64,000 bases of DNA from Actinomadura cremea (GTDB lineage: Bacteria; Actinomycetota; Actinomycetes; Streptosporangiales; Streptosporangiaceae). The stretch covers positions 280,949 to 344,948 of the forward strand of contig NZ_BMRF01000006.1 of NCBI RefSeq assembly GCF_014648495.1, read 5' to 3'. Position 1 is the first letter of the stretch; every line of letters starts with the position of its first letter. This document shows positions 8,040-15,734 of this stretch, piece after piece. The notes beneath the pieces are model-generated. The model was not told the DNA's origin. It saw nothing but the letters and a program-made list of their open reading frames with translations, and searched no databases. The position numbers and the translations under genes were made by a program.

Positions 8040-9167
8040 GTGGACTTCAACCTCGACGAGACCCGGAGCGAGCTCCGCGGCCTCGCCGCGGACGTCCTGG
8101 CGCGCGAGGCCACGGCCGAACGGCTGGAGGCGTTCGACGCGGAGCACGGCCCGGACGGCCCGGCGTTCGACGGCGGCACCTGGAAGGCGCTCGCGCAGGC
8201 CGGGCTGCTCGGCGTCGTCCTGCCCGAGGACGTCGGCGGCGCGGGCCTCGGCCCGATCGAACTGGCGGTCGTGCTGCGCGAGGTCGGCGCGCGGGTCGCG
8301 CCCGTCCCGGTGTACGCGTCGCTGGCGCTCGCCGCGCTGCCGATCGCCCGGCACGGCACGGCGGAGCAGCGCGCGCTGCTGGCCCCGCTGACCGCGGGGG
8401 AGACCGTCCTGACCGGCGCGTACCGCGAGGTCGGCCCGGCCGGTGCGGTCGCGGCGACCGCCCGCCCGGACGGCGACGGGTTCGTCCTCGACGGCGTCAA
8501 GACGTTCGTGCCGTGCGCCCGCGAGGCGGCGCGGATCCTCGTCCCGGCCCGCGTCGCGGGCGCGGGCGTCGGGGTGTTCCTGGTCGAGCCGTCGCGGGTC
8601 GCGATCACCGCGCAGCCGTCGGCGATCTCCGAACCGCTGTCGCGGATCGCGCTGGACGGCGTCCGGGTCGGCGCGGACGCGCTGCTCGGCGGCCCCTCCG
8701 GCGCGGACGGCGCCGCCTGGGACACGCTGCGCCGGTCGGCCGTCGCGGGCGCCGTCGCCGTCTCGTCCGGGGTGATCGAGGGCGCCCTCGACCTCACCAA
8801 GGAGTACGTGAAGACGCGCGAGCAGTTCGACCGGGCGCTCGCGCAGTTCCAGGCCGTCACGATGCAGATCGGCGACGTCTACATCGCCAAGCGCGCCCTC
8901 GACGTGGCCGTCTGGGCGGGCGTGTGGCGGCTCGCCGAGGGCGCCCCCGACGCCGACGAGGTGCTGACGATCGCCGCCTACAACGCGTGCGAGCCCGTCG
9001 TCCAGGCCCTCTACACCTGCCAGCACCTGCACGGCGGCATCGGCCTCGACGTCACCTACCCGCTGCACCGCTACTTCGCCTGGGGCAAGCACTACGGGCA
9101 CCTCCTCGGCGGCGCCGAGGACACCCTCGACACGCTCGGCGCACTCGTGCAGGTTCAGGAGGCCTGA
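8040..9167 (+). CDS. Acyl-CoA dehydrogenase subunit, ChsE1/FadE28-like
   Basis: 375 aa acyl-CoA dehydrogenase-fold protein, the smaller and degenerate partner of a heteromeric enzyme. Paired FadE proteins of this type form alpha2beta2 dehydrogenases that desaturate the side chain of cholesterol-derived CoA esters. The FAD-binding segment seen in complete enzymes is poorly kept here (TGAYREVGPAGAVAAT at about 122). The late helix region is normal (DLTKEYVKTREQFDRAL, then QHLHGGIGLDVTYPLHRYF). GGAAGGAG sits 7 bases before the GTG start. It is first in a three-gene operon, its stop directly abutting the next ATG, and is probably repressed by the KstR-like protein. Confidence 0.85.
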   Translation: MDFNLDETRSELRGLAADVLAREATAERLEAFDAEHGPDGPAFDGGTWKALAQAGLLGVVLPEDVGGAGLGPIELAVVLREVGARVAPVPVYASLALAALPIARHGTAEQRALLAPLTAGETVLTGAYREVGPAGAVAATARPDGDGFVLDGVKTFVPCAREAARILVPARVAGAGVGVFLVEPSRVAITAQPSAISEPLSRIALDGVRVGADALLGGPSGADGAAWDTLRRSAVAGAVAVSSGVIEGALDLTKEYVKTREQFDRALAQFQAVTMQIGDVYIAKRALDVAVWAGVWRLAEGAPDADEVLTIAAYNACEPVVQALYTCQHLHGGIGLDVTYPLHRYFAWGKHYGHLLGGAEDTLDTLGALVQVQEA

Positions 9168-10340
9168 ATGTTCATCGACCTGACCGACGAGCAGAAAAGG
9201 CTCCGCGCCGAGCTGCGCGAGTACTTCCGGAACTGCCTGACGGCCGAGCAGGCCGAGGCGATCCGCGCCGACCCGTTCGGCGAGGCGTACATGGAGCACA
9301 CCCGGCGGCTCGGCCGCGACGGGATGCTCGGCGTCGCGCTGCCGAAGGAGTACGGGGGCCGCGGCTTCGGCCCCGTCGAGCAGACGATCTTCGCGAACGA
9401 GATCGCGTGGGCCGAGGTCACGTACCCGCTGATCACGCTGAACTCCGTCGCGCCGACGATCCTGCAGTACGGCTCCGACGCGCACAAGGAGTACTTCATC
9501 CCGCGCATCCTGGCGGGGGAGTGCCACTTCGCGATCGGCTACAGCGAACCCGGCGCCGGCACCGACCTGGCCGCCCTGCGCACCACCGCCGTGCGGGACG
9601 GCGACCACTACCTCGTCAACGGGCAGAAGATCTTCACGTCCGGCGCCCAGCACGCCGACTACGTGTGGCTCGCCGCCCGCACCGACCCGGACGCCAAGAA
9701 GCACAAGGGCATCTCGATGCTCATCGTCGACTGCAAGGACCCCGGGTTCTCGTGGACGCCGATCATCACGATGGACGGCCGGCACCACACGAACTCGACG
9801 TACTTCCAGGACATCCGGGTCCCGGCCGACATGCTGATCGGCGGCGAGAACAAGGGCTGGGACCTCATCGTCAACCAGCTCAACCACGAGCGCGTCACCC
9901 TCGGCCCCGCCGGGAACATCGGCCACACCTACGACCGGTTCGAGCGCTGGGCCCGCACCACGACCGGGCCGGACGGCCGTCCGCTCATCGAGGAGCCGGC
10001 CGTGCGGCGCGCCGTGGGGCGGGTGTACGCGTACCTGCGCGTGAACGAGCTGCTGAACTGGCAGGTCGCCGCGAACCAGGACCTCGGCTGGCTCGGCGCC
10101 GCCGACGCGTCCGCCATGAAGATCTACGGGTCGGAGCGGATGCAGGACGTGGGCCGCGTCATCGGCGACGTCCTCGCCCGCTACGGCGACCCCGGCGACC
10201 CCGCGACCGCCGACTTCATCGACCGCCTCGACGAGGGCGTCAAGGGCGCGCTCGTCCTGACGTTCGGCGGCGGCGTCAACGAGATCCAGCGCGAGCTGAT
10301 CTCGATGATCGGCCTCGGGCTGCCGCGCGCCCCCCGCTGA
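9168..10340 (+). CDS. Acyl-CoA dehydrogenase subunit, ChsE2/FadE29-like
   Basis: 390 aa, the FAD-competent partner of the preceding subunit. It shows the flavin/substrate motif FAIGYSEPGAGTDLAALRTT (121-140), NGQKIFTSGAQHADYVWLA, and the C-terminal VLTFGGGVNEIQRELI. The whole sequence, including the start MFIDLTDEQK, follows the pattern I recall for mycobacterial FadE29, subunit ChsE2 of the cholesterol propanoyl side-chain dehydrogenase. AGGAGG lies 5 bases before the ATG and the stop of the first subunit is immediately adjacent, so the two should be made in equal amounts. The exact CoA substrate is inferred from family and context. Confidence 0.88.
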   Translation: MFIDLTDEQKRLRAELREYFRNCLTAEQAEAIRADPFGEAYMEHTRRLGRDGMLGVALPKEYGGRGFGPVEQTIFANEIAWAEVTYPLITLNSVAPTILQYGSDAHKEYFIPRILAGECHFAIGYSEPGAGTDLAALRTTAVRDGDHYLVNGQKIFTSGAQHADYVWLAARTDPDAKKHKGISMLIVDCKDPGFSWTPIITMDGRHHTNSTYFQDIRVPADMLIGGENKGWDLIVNQLNHERVTLGPAGNIGHTYDRFERWARTTTGPDGRPLIEEPAVRRAVGRVYAYLRVNELLNWQVAANQDLGWLGAADASAMKIYGSERMQDVGRVIGDVLARYGDPGDPATADFIDRLDEGVKGALVLTFGGGVNEIQRELISMIGLGLPRAPR

Positions 10341-10371
10341 CCGCACGGCCGCCGACCGCACAGGGAGAACG

Positions 10372-11247
10372 GTGCACGACGAACTCACGGCGCTCGCCGG
10401 CCGGCTCGCCGCGGCCGGCGAGCGGCCCGCGGCGCCCTGCCCGGACCCGGTGAACGCCGCGATGATCCGGAACTGGACGCAGGCGCTCGGCGACACCGGG
10501 AGCTGGGACGACGTCGCCCCGCCCGCGATGATCCAGGTGTGGTCGATGCCCGGCCTGGCCGAACCGGCGGAGCGGGGCGTCGCGGACGAGGTCCTGCGGC
10601 TGCTCGAGCACTCCGGCCACACCGGCGTCGTGGCCACGAACTGCGAGCAGACCTACGACCGGTACGTGAAGGTCGGCGAGCACCTGCGTTCGACGATGCG
10701 GTTCGGCGGCGTCGCGGGCCCGAAGAAGACCGCGATGGGCGAGGGCTACTTCGTCACCTGGCATCAGAGCTGGTACGACGAGAACGGCGAGCGCGTCGCG
10801 GAGATGCTGTTCCGCGTCCTGAAGTTCAGGCCGCGCGAGAGCGCCGGCGCGGCGGCCGGCGGCGAGGGGCCACCGCCCGCGCGGGCCGGGGAGCCCGCGG
10901 ACGGCCTGACGATCGACCTCACGCCGACGTTCGTCATCTCCACGGCCATCGCCACGCGCGACTTCACGCCCGTCCACCACGACACCGCGCTGGCGCGCGC
11001 GCAGGGCTCCCGGGACATCTTCGTCAACATACTCACGACCATGGGCCTCGTGCAGCGCCGCGCCCTCGACGCCGTCCCGGGCGCCGAGCTCGCGGGCATC
11101 GACGTCCGCCTCGGCGCGCCCGCGTACGCCGGCGACGCGCTCGTCCTCACCGCCGAACGCGTGGACGACCGCACCCTCAGGGTCCGCGGGCGCGTCGGCT
11201 CCGCCGACCACGTCACCGCGACGGTCCGCCTCCGGGAGCCGCGGTGA
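10372..11247 (+). CDS. Fused MaoC-type enoyl-CoA hydratase (ChsH2 N-domain plus ChsH1-like domain)
   Basis: 291 aa protein with two hot-dog domains. The first (about 25-160: NAAMIRNWTQALGD, AMIQVWSMPGL, VVATNCEQTYDRYV, MGEGYFVTWHQSWY) resembles the N-terminal half of mycobacterial ChsH2. After a low-complexity linker (about 160-180), the second (ISTAIATRDFTPVHHD, SRDIFVNILTTMG) resembles ChsH1 with the hydratase His/Asp loop. In mycobacteria these are separate subunits and ChsH2 has a C-terminal DUF35 that binds the Ltp2 aldolase; no DUF35 is present here. The role is hydration of the double bond made by the preceding dehydrogenase. GGGAG precedes GTG 10372. Confidence 0.82.
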   Translation: MHDELTALAGRLAAAGERPAAPCPDPVNAAMIRNWTQALGDTGSWDDVAPPAMIQVWSMPGLAEPAERGVADEVLRLLEHSGHTGVVATNCEQTYDRYVKVGEHLRSTMRFGGVAGPKKTAMGEGYFVTWHQSWYDENGERVAEMLFRVLKFRPRESAGAAAGGEGPPPARAGEPADGLTIDLTPTFVISTAIATRDFTPVHHDTALARAQGSRDIFVNILTTMGLVQRRALDAVPGAELAGIDVRLGAPAYAGDALVLTAERVDDRTLRVRGRVGSADHVTATVRLREPR

Positions 11248-11253
11248 GGGGCG

Positions 11254-11844
11254 TCAGCCGGGTGCGGCGCCGGAACCGACGGCGGCCAGGTCGGGCACTC
11301 CGAACCGGCCGCACATCTCCTCGAAGGCGGTGACCTTCTCGTCCCCGTACCGGCGGACGTGGCGGGCGAACTCGTCGGCGGAGACGAACCGGGGCGGGGC
11401 GCTCTTGCTGTGGAACTTGTCGGCGTACATGACGAGCTCCTCCTCGACCGTCTCCGCCAGGTAGTCGGCGACCGGCAGCGGCAGGCCCTGCTTCCGGACG
11501 TCCTCGCGGGTCAGGCCCACGCCGGTGTGGTGCGAGCAGAACCGGCAGACCGGCTCGGGCAGGCCCTCGTCGGCGAGGATCTCGTGGCCCAGGATCCCGT
11601 GCCGGATGTAGCCCGCGTGGTCGAAGCCGCCGTCCGCGTCGTACAGCCGGTAGACGCCGATGTCGTGCAGCAGGCACCCGACGCGGACGAGGTCGGCGTC
11701 CACGTCGAGCGGCCGGCGCGCGAGCAGGTGCTCGGCGATGCGCCAGACGGTCTCGCAGTGCGAGTGGACGAGGTCGAACGCCTCCTGCGTCGGGGCGTAC
11801 TTGGCATGGAGCGCGCGAACGTCCTCGTCACTCAAAAACCGCAT
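11254..11844 (-). CDS. HD-domain phosphohydrolase
   Basis: 196 aa metal-dependent HD-superfamily protein. Visible ligands are His27/His29 (LVHSHCETV), His60-Asp61 (CLLHDIGVYRLYD), a His cluster in IRHGILGHEIL, SHHTGVGLT and Asp in MYADKFHSKS. HD proteins of this size hydrolyse phosphomonoesters of nucleotides or related metabolites; the substrate is not predictable. It converges on the hydratase gene with only 6 bases between the stops, so the genes may share a terminator. It is expressed alone. Confidence 0.85.
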   Translation of the reverse strand: MRFLSDEDVRALHAKYAPTQEAFDLVHSHCETVWRIAEHLLARRPLDVDADLVRVGCLLHDIGVYRLYDADGGFDHAGYIRHGILGHEILADEGLPEPVCRFCSHHTGVGLTREDVRKQGLPLPVADYLAETVEEELVMYADKFHSKSAPPRFVSADEFARHVRRYGDEKVTAFEEMCGRFGVPDLAAVGSGAAPG

Positions 11845-11984
11845 CGTCGGATCTTATCGACCGGTCACGATCCGGAGCCGGACCCCGCGGCCGTGCCCCC
11901 GAAGGGAGTTACATAACGATTCCTTCTGGTGTCCAGACGATTCATGTCTTGGACTTATGATTCGGCGGCTTCCAGAATGGAGGC

Positions 11985-12356
11985 ATGCCGAACCATGAGA
12001 AGGCCATGCGCCCCGAGGACATCACCCGCCTGTTCGTCGAGCGTTCCAACGCGGGGGACGCGGCCGGGGTGGCGGAGCTCTACGCGGAGGACGCCGTGCT
12101 GGCGTACCCGCCCGGCGCCACCACCGTCGGCCGCGCGGCCATCCGCGAACTGTGGGAGAAGGTCCTGGCGAACCGCCCGGTGTTCGAGCCCGAGACGCCG
12201 CTGCCCACGCTGGTCAACGGTGACATCGCGCTCACCTCGACGCCGCCGCGGGACGGCGCGGGCGCCCGCGCCCAGGTCGCCGCACGGCAGCCCGACGGCA
12301 GCTGGCTGCGGATCCTCGACCAGCCCGAGTTTGTGACGCCCGGCGCTAGCGCCTGA
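11985..12356 (+). CDS. NTF2-like (SnoaL-type) small protein
   Basis: 123 aa protein with the cone-shaped NTF2/SnoaL fold signature: ITRLFVERSNAGDAAGVAEL, YAEDAVLAYPPG, GRAAIRELWEKVL and a C-terminal beta-rich segment. Such proteins serve as polyketide cyclases, isomerases or ketosteroid isomerase-like enzymes, and many have no known function. GGAGG is too close to ATG 11985; the ATG at 12006 is an alternative start with a similarly tight site. The 3' end overlaps the convergent DHFR-family gene by 11 bases. Confidence 0.75.
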   Translation: MPNHEKAMRPEDITRLFVERSNAGDAAGVAELYAEDAVLAYPPGATTVGRAAIRELWEKVLANRPVFEPETPLPTLVNGDIALTSTPPRDGAGARAQVAARQPDGSWLRILDQPEFVTPGASA

Positions 12357-12942
12357 CGCGGTAGGTGAGGTGGGTGACCAGGTCGGTGCCCGGCGCATCG
12401 CCGGGCGCCAGCAGGTCGAGGTCGCCCACCCCGTCGAACAGCCGCTCGCCCCGGCCCAGCATCACCGGCGCCACGTGCAGCCGCAGCTCGTCGATCAGCC
12501 CGGCCGCCAGGTACTGGTCGACGGTCTGCGCCCCGCCGCAGATCGCGACGTTCTTCTCGCCCGCCGCCTCCCGGGCCCGGACGAGCGCCGCGGCGATCCC
12601 GTCGGTGACGAAGATGAACGTCGTCCCGCCCTTCATCGGCAGCGGCTCGCGCGGGTGGTGGGTGAGGACGAAGGTCGGCGCGTGGTACGGCGGCTCCTCG
12701 CCCCACCAGCCCCGCCAGTCGAGGTCCCAGTCGCCGCGCCCGGGGGCGAACATGTTCCGCCCCATGATGTAGGCGCCCGCCTCCAGGATGCCCGCGATCG
12801 CGGCGGCGTTCGCCTCGCGCTGCTCGAACATCCACCGGTGCAGCCGCTCCCCGCCGACGCCGAGCGGGTCGTCCAGACTCTGGTCCGGTCCAGCCACGTA
12901 CCCGTCCAGGGACATCCCGATGTCGCAGGTGACCTCGCCCAT
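12346..12942 (-). CDS. Dihydrofolate reductase-family protein (RibD C-terminal-like)
   Basis: 198 aa protein of the DHFR/RibD-C superfamily, starting CDIGMSLDGYVAGPDQS, with YIMGRNMFAP, FVLTHHPREPLP and the NADPH-site motif NVAICGGAQTVDQYLAAG. These stand-alone paralogues are NADPH-dependent reductases of undetermined substrate and are distinct from housekeeping FolA. ATG 12942 was chosen because GGAGG lies 7 bases upstream and the family starts there; the longer frame adds 14 unlikely residues. Convergent with the NTF2-like gene. Confidence 0.85.
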   Translation of the reverse strand: MGEVTCDIGMSLDGYVAGPDQSLDDPLGVGGERLHRWMFEQREANAAAIAGILEAGAYIMGRNMFAPGRGDWDLDWRGWWGEEPPYHAPTFVLTHHPREPLPMKGGTTFIFVTDGIAAALVRAREAAGEKNVAICGGAQTVDQYLAAGLIDELRLHVAPVMLGRGERLFDGVGDLDLLAPGDAPGTDLVTHLTYRVRR

Positions 12943-13097
12943 CTCGAAACCTCCGTTCGCGGCGCCCCTCGCGGGCGCCCTCACCTGTCGATCGGAGCCG
13001 CCTCCCGGTTCTCGACGTCCCGCACCGAGATTTCTCCGGTCACCGTGCCGCTACCTGCATCCCTCGCGGAGGCGGCGATAAACGGCCACGTCATGGC

Positions 13098-13127
13098 TTG
13101 ATAGGCAAGTACAGGCTTGCATATGCT
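13098..13127 (+). promoter_or_regulatory. Promoter for a leaderless ArsR/glyoxalase transcript, with internal inverted repeat
   Basis: TTGATA (13098-13103) and TATGCT (13122-13127) are spaced 18 bases apart. The expected start of transcription falls on the GTG at 13134. Between them GCAAG and CTTGC (13105-13109 and 13116-13120) form a small inverted repeat that could be the autoregulatory site. Confidence 0.45.
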
Positions 13128-13133
13128 CGGTGT

Positions 13134-13421
13134 GTGGCGGATGATGTGTTCAAGGCACTGGCCGATCCGACGCGGCGGAAGATCCTCGACGAGCTCACCG
13201 ACCGCGACGGGCAGACCCTCTTCGAGATCTGCTCACGGCTCACGATGCGGCACGGGCTCGGCTCGTCCCGGCAGGCGATCAGCCAGCATCTCGCGGTGCT
13301 GGAGGCCGCGGGCCTGGTCAAGACCCGCCGCGAGGGCCGCTACAAGTTCCACGATCTGGACACCGAACCGCTTGAGCGCATCGCCGACCGGTGGCTCGAG
13401 CCGAATGCGAGGCAGCGATGA
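13134..13421 (+). CDS. ArsR-family transcriptional regulator
   Basis: 95 aa winged-helix protein: VFKALADPTRRKILDELTDR, a helix-turn-helix containing SSRQAISQHLAVLEAAGLVK, and wing TRREGRYKFHDL. No metal-binding CxC is present, so it belongs to the non-metal ArsR group often paired with enzymes. GTG 13134 fits the family start (ADDVFKAL) and no Shine-Dalgarno precedes it, in keeping with a leaderless mRNA. Its stop overlaps the ATG of the glyoxalase-like gene (ATGA), so it probably regulates that two-gene operon. Confidence 0.85.
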   Translation: MADDVFKALADPTRRKILDELTDRDGQTLFEICSRLTMRHGLGSSRQAISQHLAVLEAAGLVKTRREGRYKFHDLDTEPLERIADRWLEPNARQR

Positions 13422-13807
13422 AGATCTACATCACCAGCGTCTACGTCGACGACCAGGAGAGGGCCCTGCGCTTCTACACCGAGACGCTGGGGTTCGTGAA
13501 GAAGACCGACGCCCCCGCGGGCGAGTACCGCTGGCTGACCGTCGTCTCCCCGGACCAGCCGGACGGCACCGAACTCCTCCTGGAGCCCGACGCGCACCCG
13601 GCCGCCAGGCCGTTCAAGGAGGCCCTCGTCGCGGACGGCGTCCCGCTCACCTCGTTCGCCGTCGACGACGTCCACGCCGAGTACGAGCGGCTGAAGGGCC
13701 TCGGCGTCCGGTTCACCCAGGAACCCATGGAGATGGGCCCCGTCACGACGGCGGTCCTCGACGACACCTGCGGCAACCTCATCCAGATCGCCCACATGGC
13801 GGAGTGA
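13418..13807 (+). CDS. VOC/glyoxalase-superfamily protein
   Basis: 129 aa single-unit vicinal-oxygen-chelate protein: TSVYVDDQERALRFYTETLG, YRWLTVVSPDQPDGTELLLE, AVDDVHAEYERLKGLGVRF and CGNLIQIAHM. Proteins of this family are dioxygenases, glyoxalase-like isomerases or antibiotic-binding proteins. Paired with an ArsR regulator they are widespread in actinomycetes with no assigned substrate. It starts at ATG 13418, coupled by ATGA to the regulator, with GAGG 5 bases upstream. Confidence 0.85.
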   Translation: MKIYITSVYVDDQERALRFYTETLGFVKKTDAPAGEYRWLTVVSPDQPDGTELLLEPDAHPAARPFKEALVADGVPLTSFAVDDVHAEYERLKGLGVRFTQEPMEMGPVTTAVLDDTCGNLIQIAHMAE

Positions 13808-13810
13808 CGG

Positions 13811-14248
13811 TCACGAGGGCGGCAGGAGCGAGCCGAGCGGGCCGAGGTCGAGGTTGAGCTCGTCCATGGTGAGGCCGTGCCGGTCGCAGAGGTCCTCCAT
13901 GCGGTCGTACAGCGTCATCAGCGTCATGCCGATGCGCTCCTCCTGCTCCTCGGTCAGGTCCCCCTGGTCGACGCGGTGCAGCGCCGTCCGCTCCATCAGC
14001 TGGCGCAGCAGCTCGACGACCGTCAGCACCAGCTTGACGAGATCGCGCTCGACCGTCTCGGGGTCGGTGTTCAGTCGCTCGGCGACGGTCGGCACCTTCG
14101 GCTCGCCCGGCGGGGCCGGCAGCAGCTCGAAGGCGCGGGCGGCGGCGTCGGCCACCCCGTCCAGCCTCAGGTCGCCGGGTGGGGCGGGACGACCGGACGG
14201 GGTGGGGCCGCGACGCTCGTTCGGGAGGGGTTCGTTCACGGTGCTCAC
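13811..14248 (-). CDS. gvpK: Gas vesicle protein K
   Basis: 145 aa GvpK, last gene of the gas vesicle operon. Conserved core: RLNTDPETVERDLVKLVLTV, VELLRQLMERTALHRVDQGD, LTEEQEERIGMTLMTLYDRM. The proline-rich N-terminal 30 residues are variable. GvpK is an accessory protein needed for vesicle assembly in other bacteria. The GTG start at 14248 overlaps the stop of gvpS (GTGA), so translation is coupled. Confidence 0.92.
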   Translation of the reverse strand: MSTVNEPLPNERRGPTPSGRPAPPGDLRLDGVADAAARAFELLPAPPGEPKVPTVAERLNTDPETVERDLVKLVLTVVELLRQLMERTALHRVDQGDLTEEQEERIGMTLMTLYDRMEDLCDRHGLTMDELNLDLGPLGSLLPPS

Positions 14249-14457
14249 CAGGGTGCGGGGTCGTCGGGCGTGACGGAATGGATGACGGCGCGCAGGTTGA
14301 TCCGGACGAGGTCGATGTCCGCGATGGACAGCACCAGGTCGCCGGTCAGCACGGCCCCGGTGTTCAGCAGCCGGTCGAGCAGATCGATCAGCGCGACCTG
14401 ATGGCCCGCGAGGGCCGGCTCCTCGTCGAACCCCCGCAGCATGACGTCATCGCCCAC
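14245..14457 (-). CDS. gvpS: Gas vesicle protein S (GvpA/J/S family)
   Basis: 70 aa member of the GvpA-like shell family, with the conserved VALIDLLDRLLNTGAVLTGD and LVLSIADIDLVRINLRAVI. Its place between gvpL and gvpK matches gvpS of the Streptomyces-type cluster. It is probably a minor shell or nucleation protein. Its ATG lies inside the end of gvpL (11-base overlap). Confidence 0.88.
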   Translation of the reverse strand: MGDDVMLRGFDEEPALAGHQVALIDLLDRLLNTGAVLTGDLVLSIADIDLVRINLRAVIHSVTPDDPAPW

Positions 14458-15280
14458 GGCGGTCTCCGTCCGCGACGGGCGGCGGCGTGGCGAAGCTGTA
14501 GGGCGCCCACGGGCCGGTGACCTCGACGCGCACGCCCGGCAGGTCCCGGGCGGCGGCGCGGACGGCCGCCGCGAACCCGTCGGTCGCCCCCATCGGCACC
14601 AGGTACGCCTCGTTCGTGATGTTGCGGCCCTCGCCGGTGGCGAGTTCGCCCTGCTGCGGGCGGTGGGCGACCCGGTCGACGGCGTGCGCCGCGGCCACCT
14701 CGCGGACCCGCGCCGCGGTCTCCGCCGCCTCGCGCGCGGAGTCCTCGTGCCGGGTGCGCTGGGCCTTGCGCCGCTGCAGGTAGTCGCGGCCGGTGCGGGC
14801 GCCGCCGCCGTCCGCCCGCGCGGGTGCGGACGGGGCGGTCCCCGGGGCGGGCGGCAGCGCGTACACCTTCACGCCGCACTCCAGGTGCCCCGCGAGCCGC
14901 TCCAGCAGCGCGGTGAACTCGGTGCGCGACTCCTCGAGCATCGCGGCCACGCGCTCGTCGTCGCGGTAGACGGTCGCGAGCCGGAGCGGGAGGACGGTGA
15001 CGGCCCGGAAGAGGGCGTCGACCACCCCGTGGTGGGTGCGGGCGATCACCTCGAGCCGTCCCAGGTCCTCCAGCTGGGCCTTGAACCCCTCCTCGCCGAA
15101 CTGCGCCTCCGGCACGGTCGACACGACGGCCGCCAGGCCACCCGCCTCGACGGTGTGGACGGGACGGTCCTGCAGGCCCGTCAGTTCCGGCGCGGTCCGC
15201 GCCAGGTCCGGGACGGACGGGCCGACCGCGTACACGTAGCTCAGCTCGGCCGTCGTCGCCGGTGTCGGTGCGACGGTCAT
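14447..15280 (-). CDS. gvpL: Gas vesicle protein L (GvpF/GvpL family)
   Basis: 277 aa GvpL/GvpF-family protein: ELSYVYAVGPSVPDL, HHGVVDALFRAVTVLPLRLA, GVKVYALP, and the C-terminal family motif VEVTGPWAPYSFA. It contains an inserted Ala/Pro/Arg-rich segment in the middle. Members of this family sit at the gas-facing surface or act as assembly factors. I chose ATG 15280, coupled by ATGA to gvpJ and preceded by GGAGGAGG; the 58-residue upstream extension is out-of-frame gvpJ sequence. Confidence 0.9.
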   Translation of the reverse strand: MTVAPTPATTAELSYVYAVGPSVPDLARTAPELTGLQDRPVHTVEAGGLAAVVSTVPEAQFGEEGFKAQLEDLGRLEVIARTHHGVVDALFRAVTVLPLRLATVYRDDERVAAMLEESRTEFTALLERLAGHLECGVKVYALPPAPGTAPSAPARADGGGARTGRDYLQRRKAQRTRHEDSAREAAETAARVREVAAAHAVDRVAHRPQQGELATGEGRNITNEAYLVPMGATDGFAAAVRAAARDLPGVRVEVTGPWAPYSFATPPPVADGDRRGR

Positions 15281-15687
15281 CGGGTGTCCTCCTCCCGCTC
15301 GGCGGCGGCGGGCAGCCCGGCGGCCTCCCGCAGCCGCTCGAGCTCCTCGCGCAGCCGCGCGTTCTCCTCCGCCAGCGAGTCGCCCGCCCCCGCCGTGCTC
15401 CCCCGGACGGCCGGCCTGCGGGCGTGCGAGGAGAGCGACGGATCGTGCTCCCACCAGTCGATGCCCATCTCCTTCGCCTTGTCGACGGAGGCGACGAGCA
15501 GGCGGAGCTTGATGGTCAGCAGCTCGATGTCGAGCAGGTTGATCTGGATGTCGCCGGCGATCACGACGCCCTTGTCGAGCACCCGCTCCAGGATGTCGGC
15601 GAGGTTCGCCGAGGATCCGCCGTCGCGGGCCGCGTACGGGCTCACGCCGGTGGACGGTCCCATCCGGCCCGCCAGTGAGTCGGCCAT
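15277..15687 (-). CDS. gvpJ: Gas vesicle protein J (GvpA-like minor shell protein)
   Basis: 136 aa. The GvpA-like core occupies about residues 28-75 (NLADILERVLDKGVVIAGDI, QINLLDIELLTIKLRLLVAS). The C-terminal extension ends in a short coiled coil (LAEENARLREELERLREAAG). Minor GvpA paralogues of this kind shape the conical tips of the vesicle. It overlaps gvpL by four bases. Confidence 0.88.
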   Translation of the reverse strand: MADSLAGRMGPSTGVSPYAARDGGSSANLADILERVLDKGVVIAGDIQINLLDIELLTIKLRLLVASVDKAKEMGIDWWEHDPSLSSHARRPAVRGSTAGAGDSLAEENARLREELERLREAAGLPAAAEREEDTR

Positions 15688-15734
15688 GTCATCCCCGCCT
15701 TGTCCGGTCGTCGTGCTGCGCCGCGACCGCCGCG

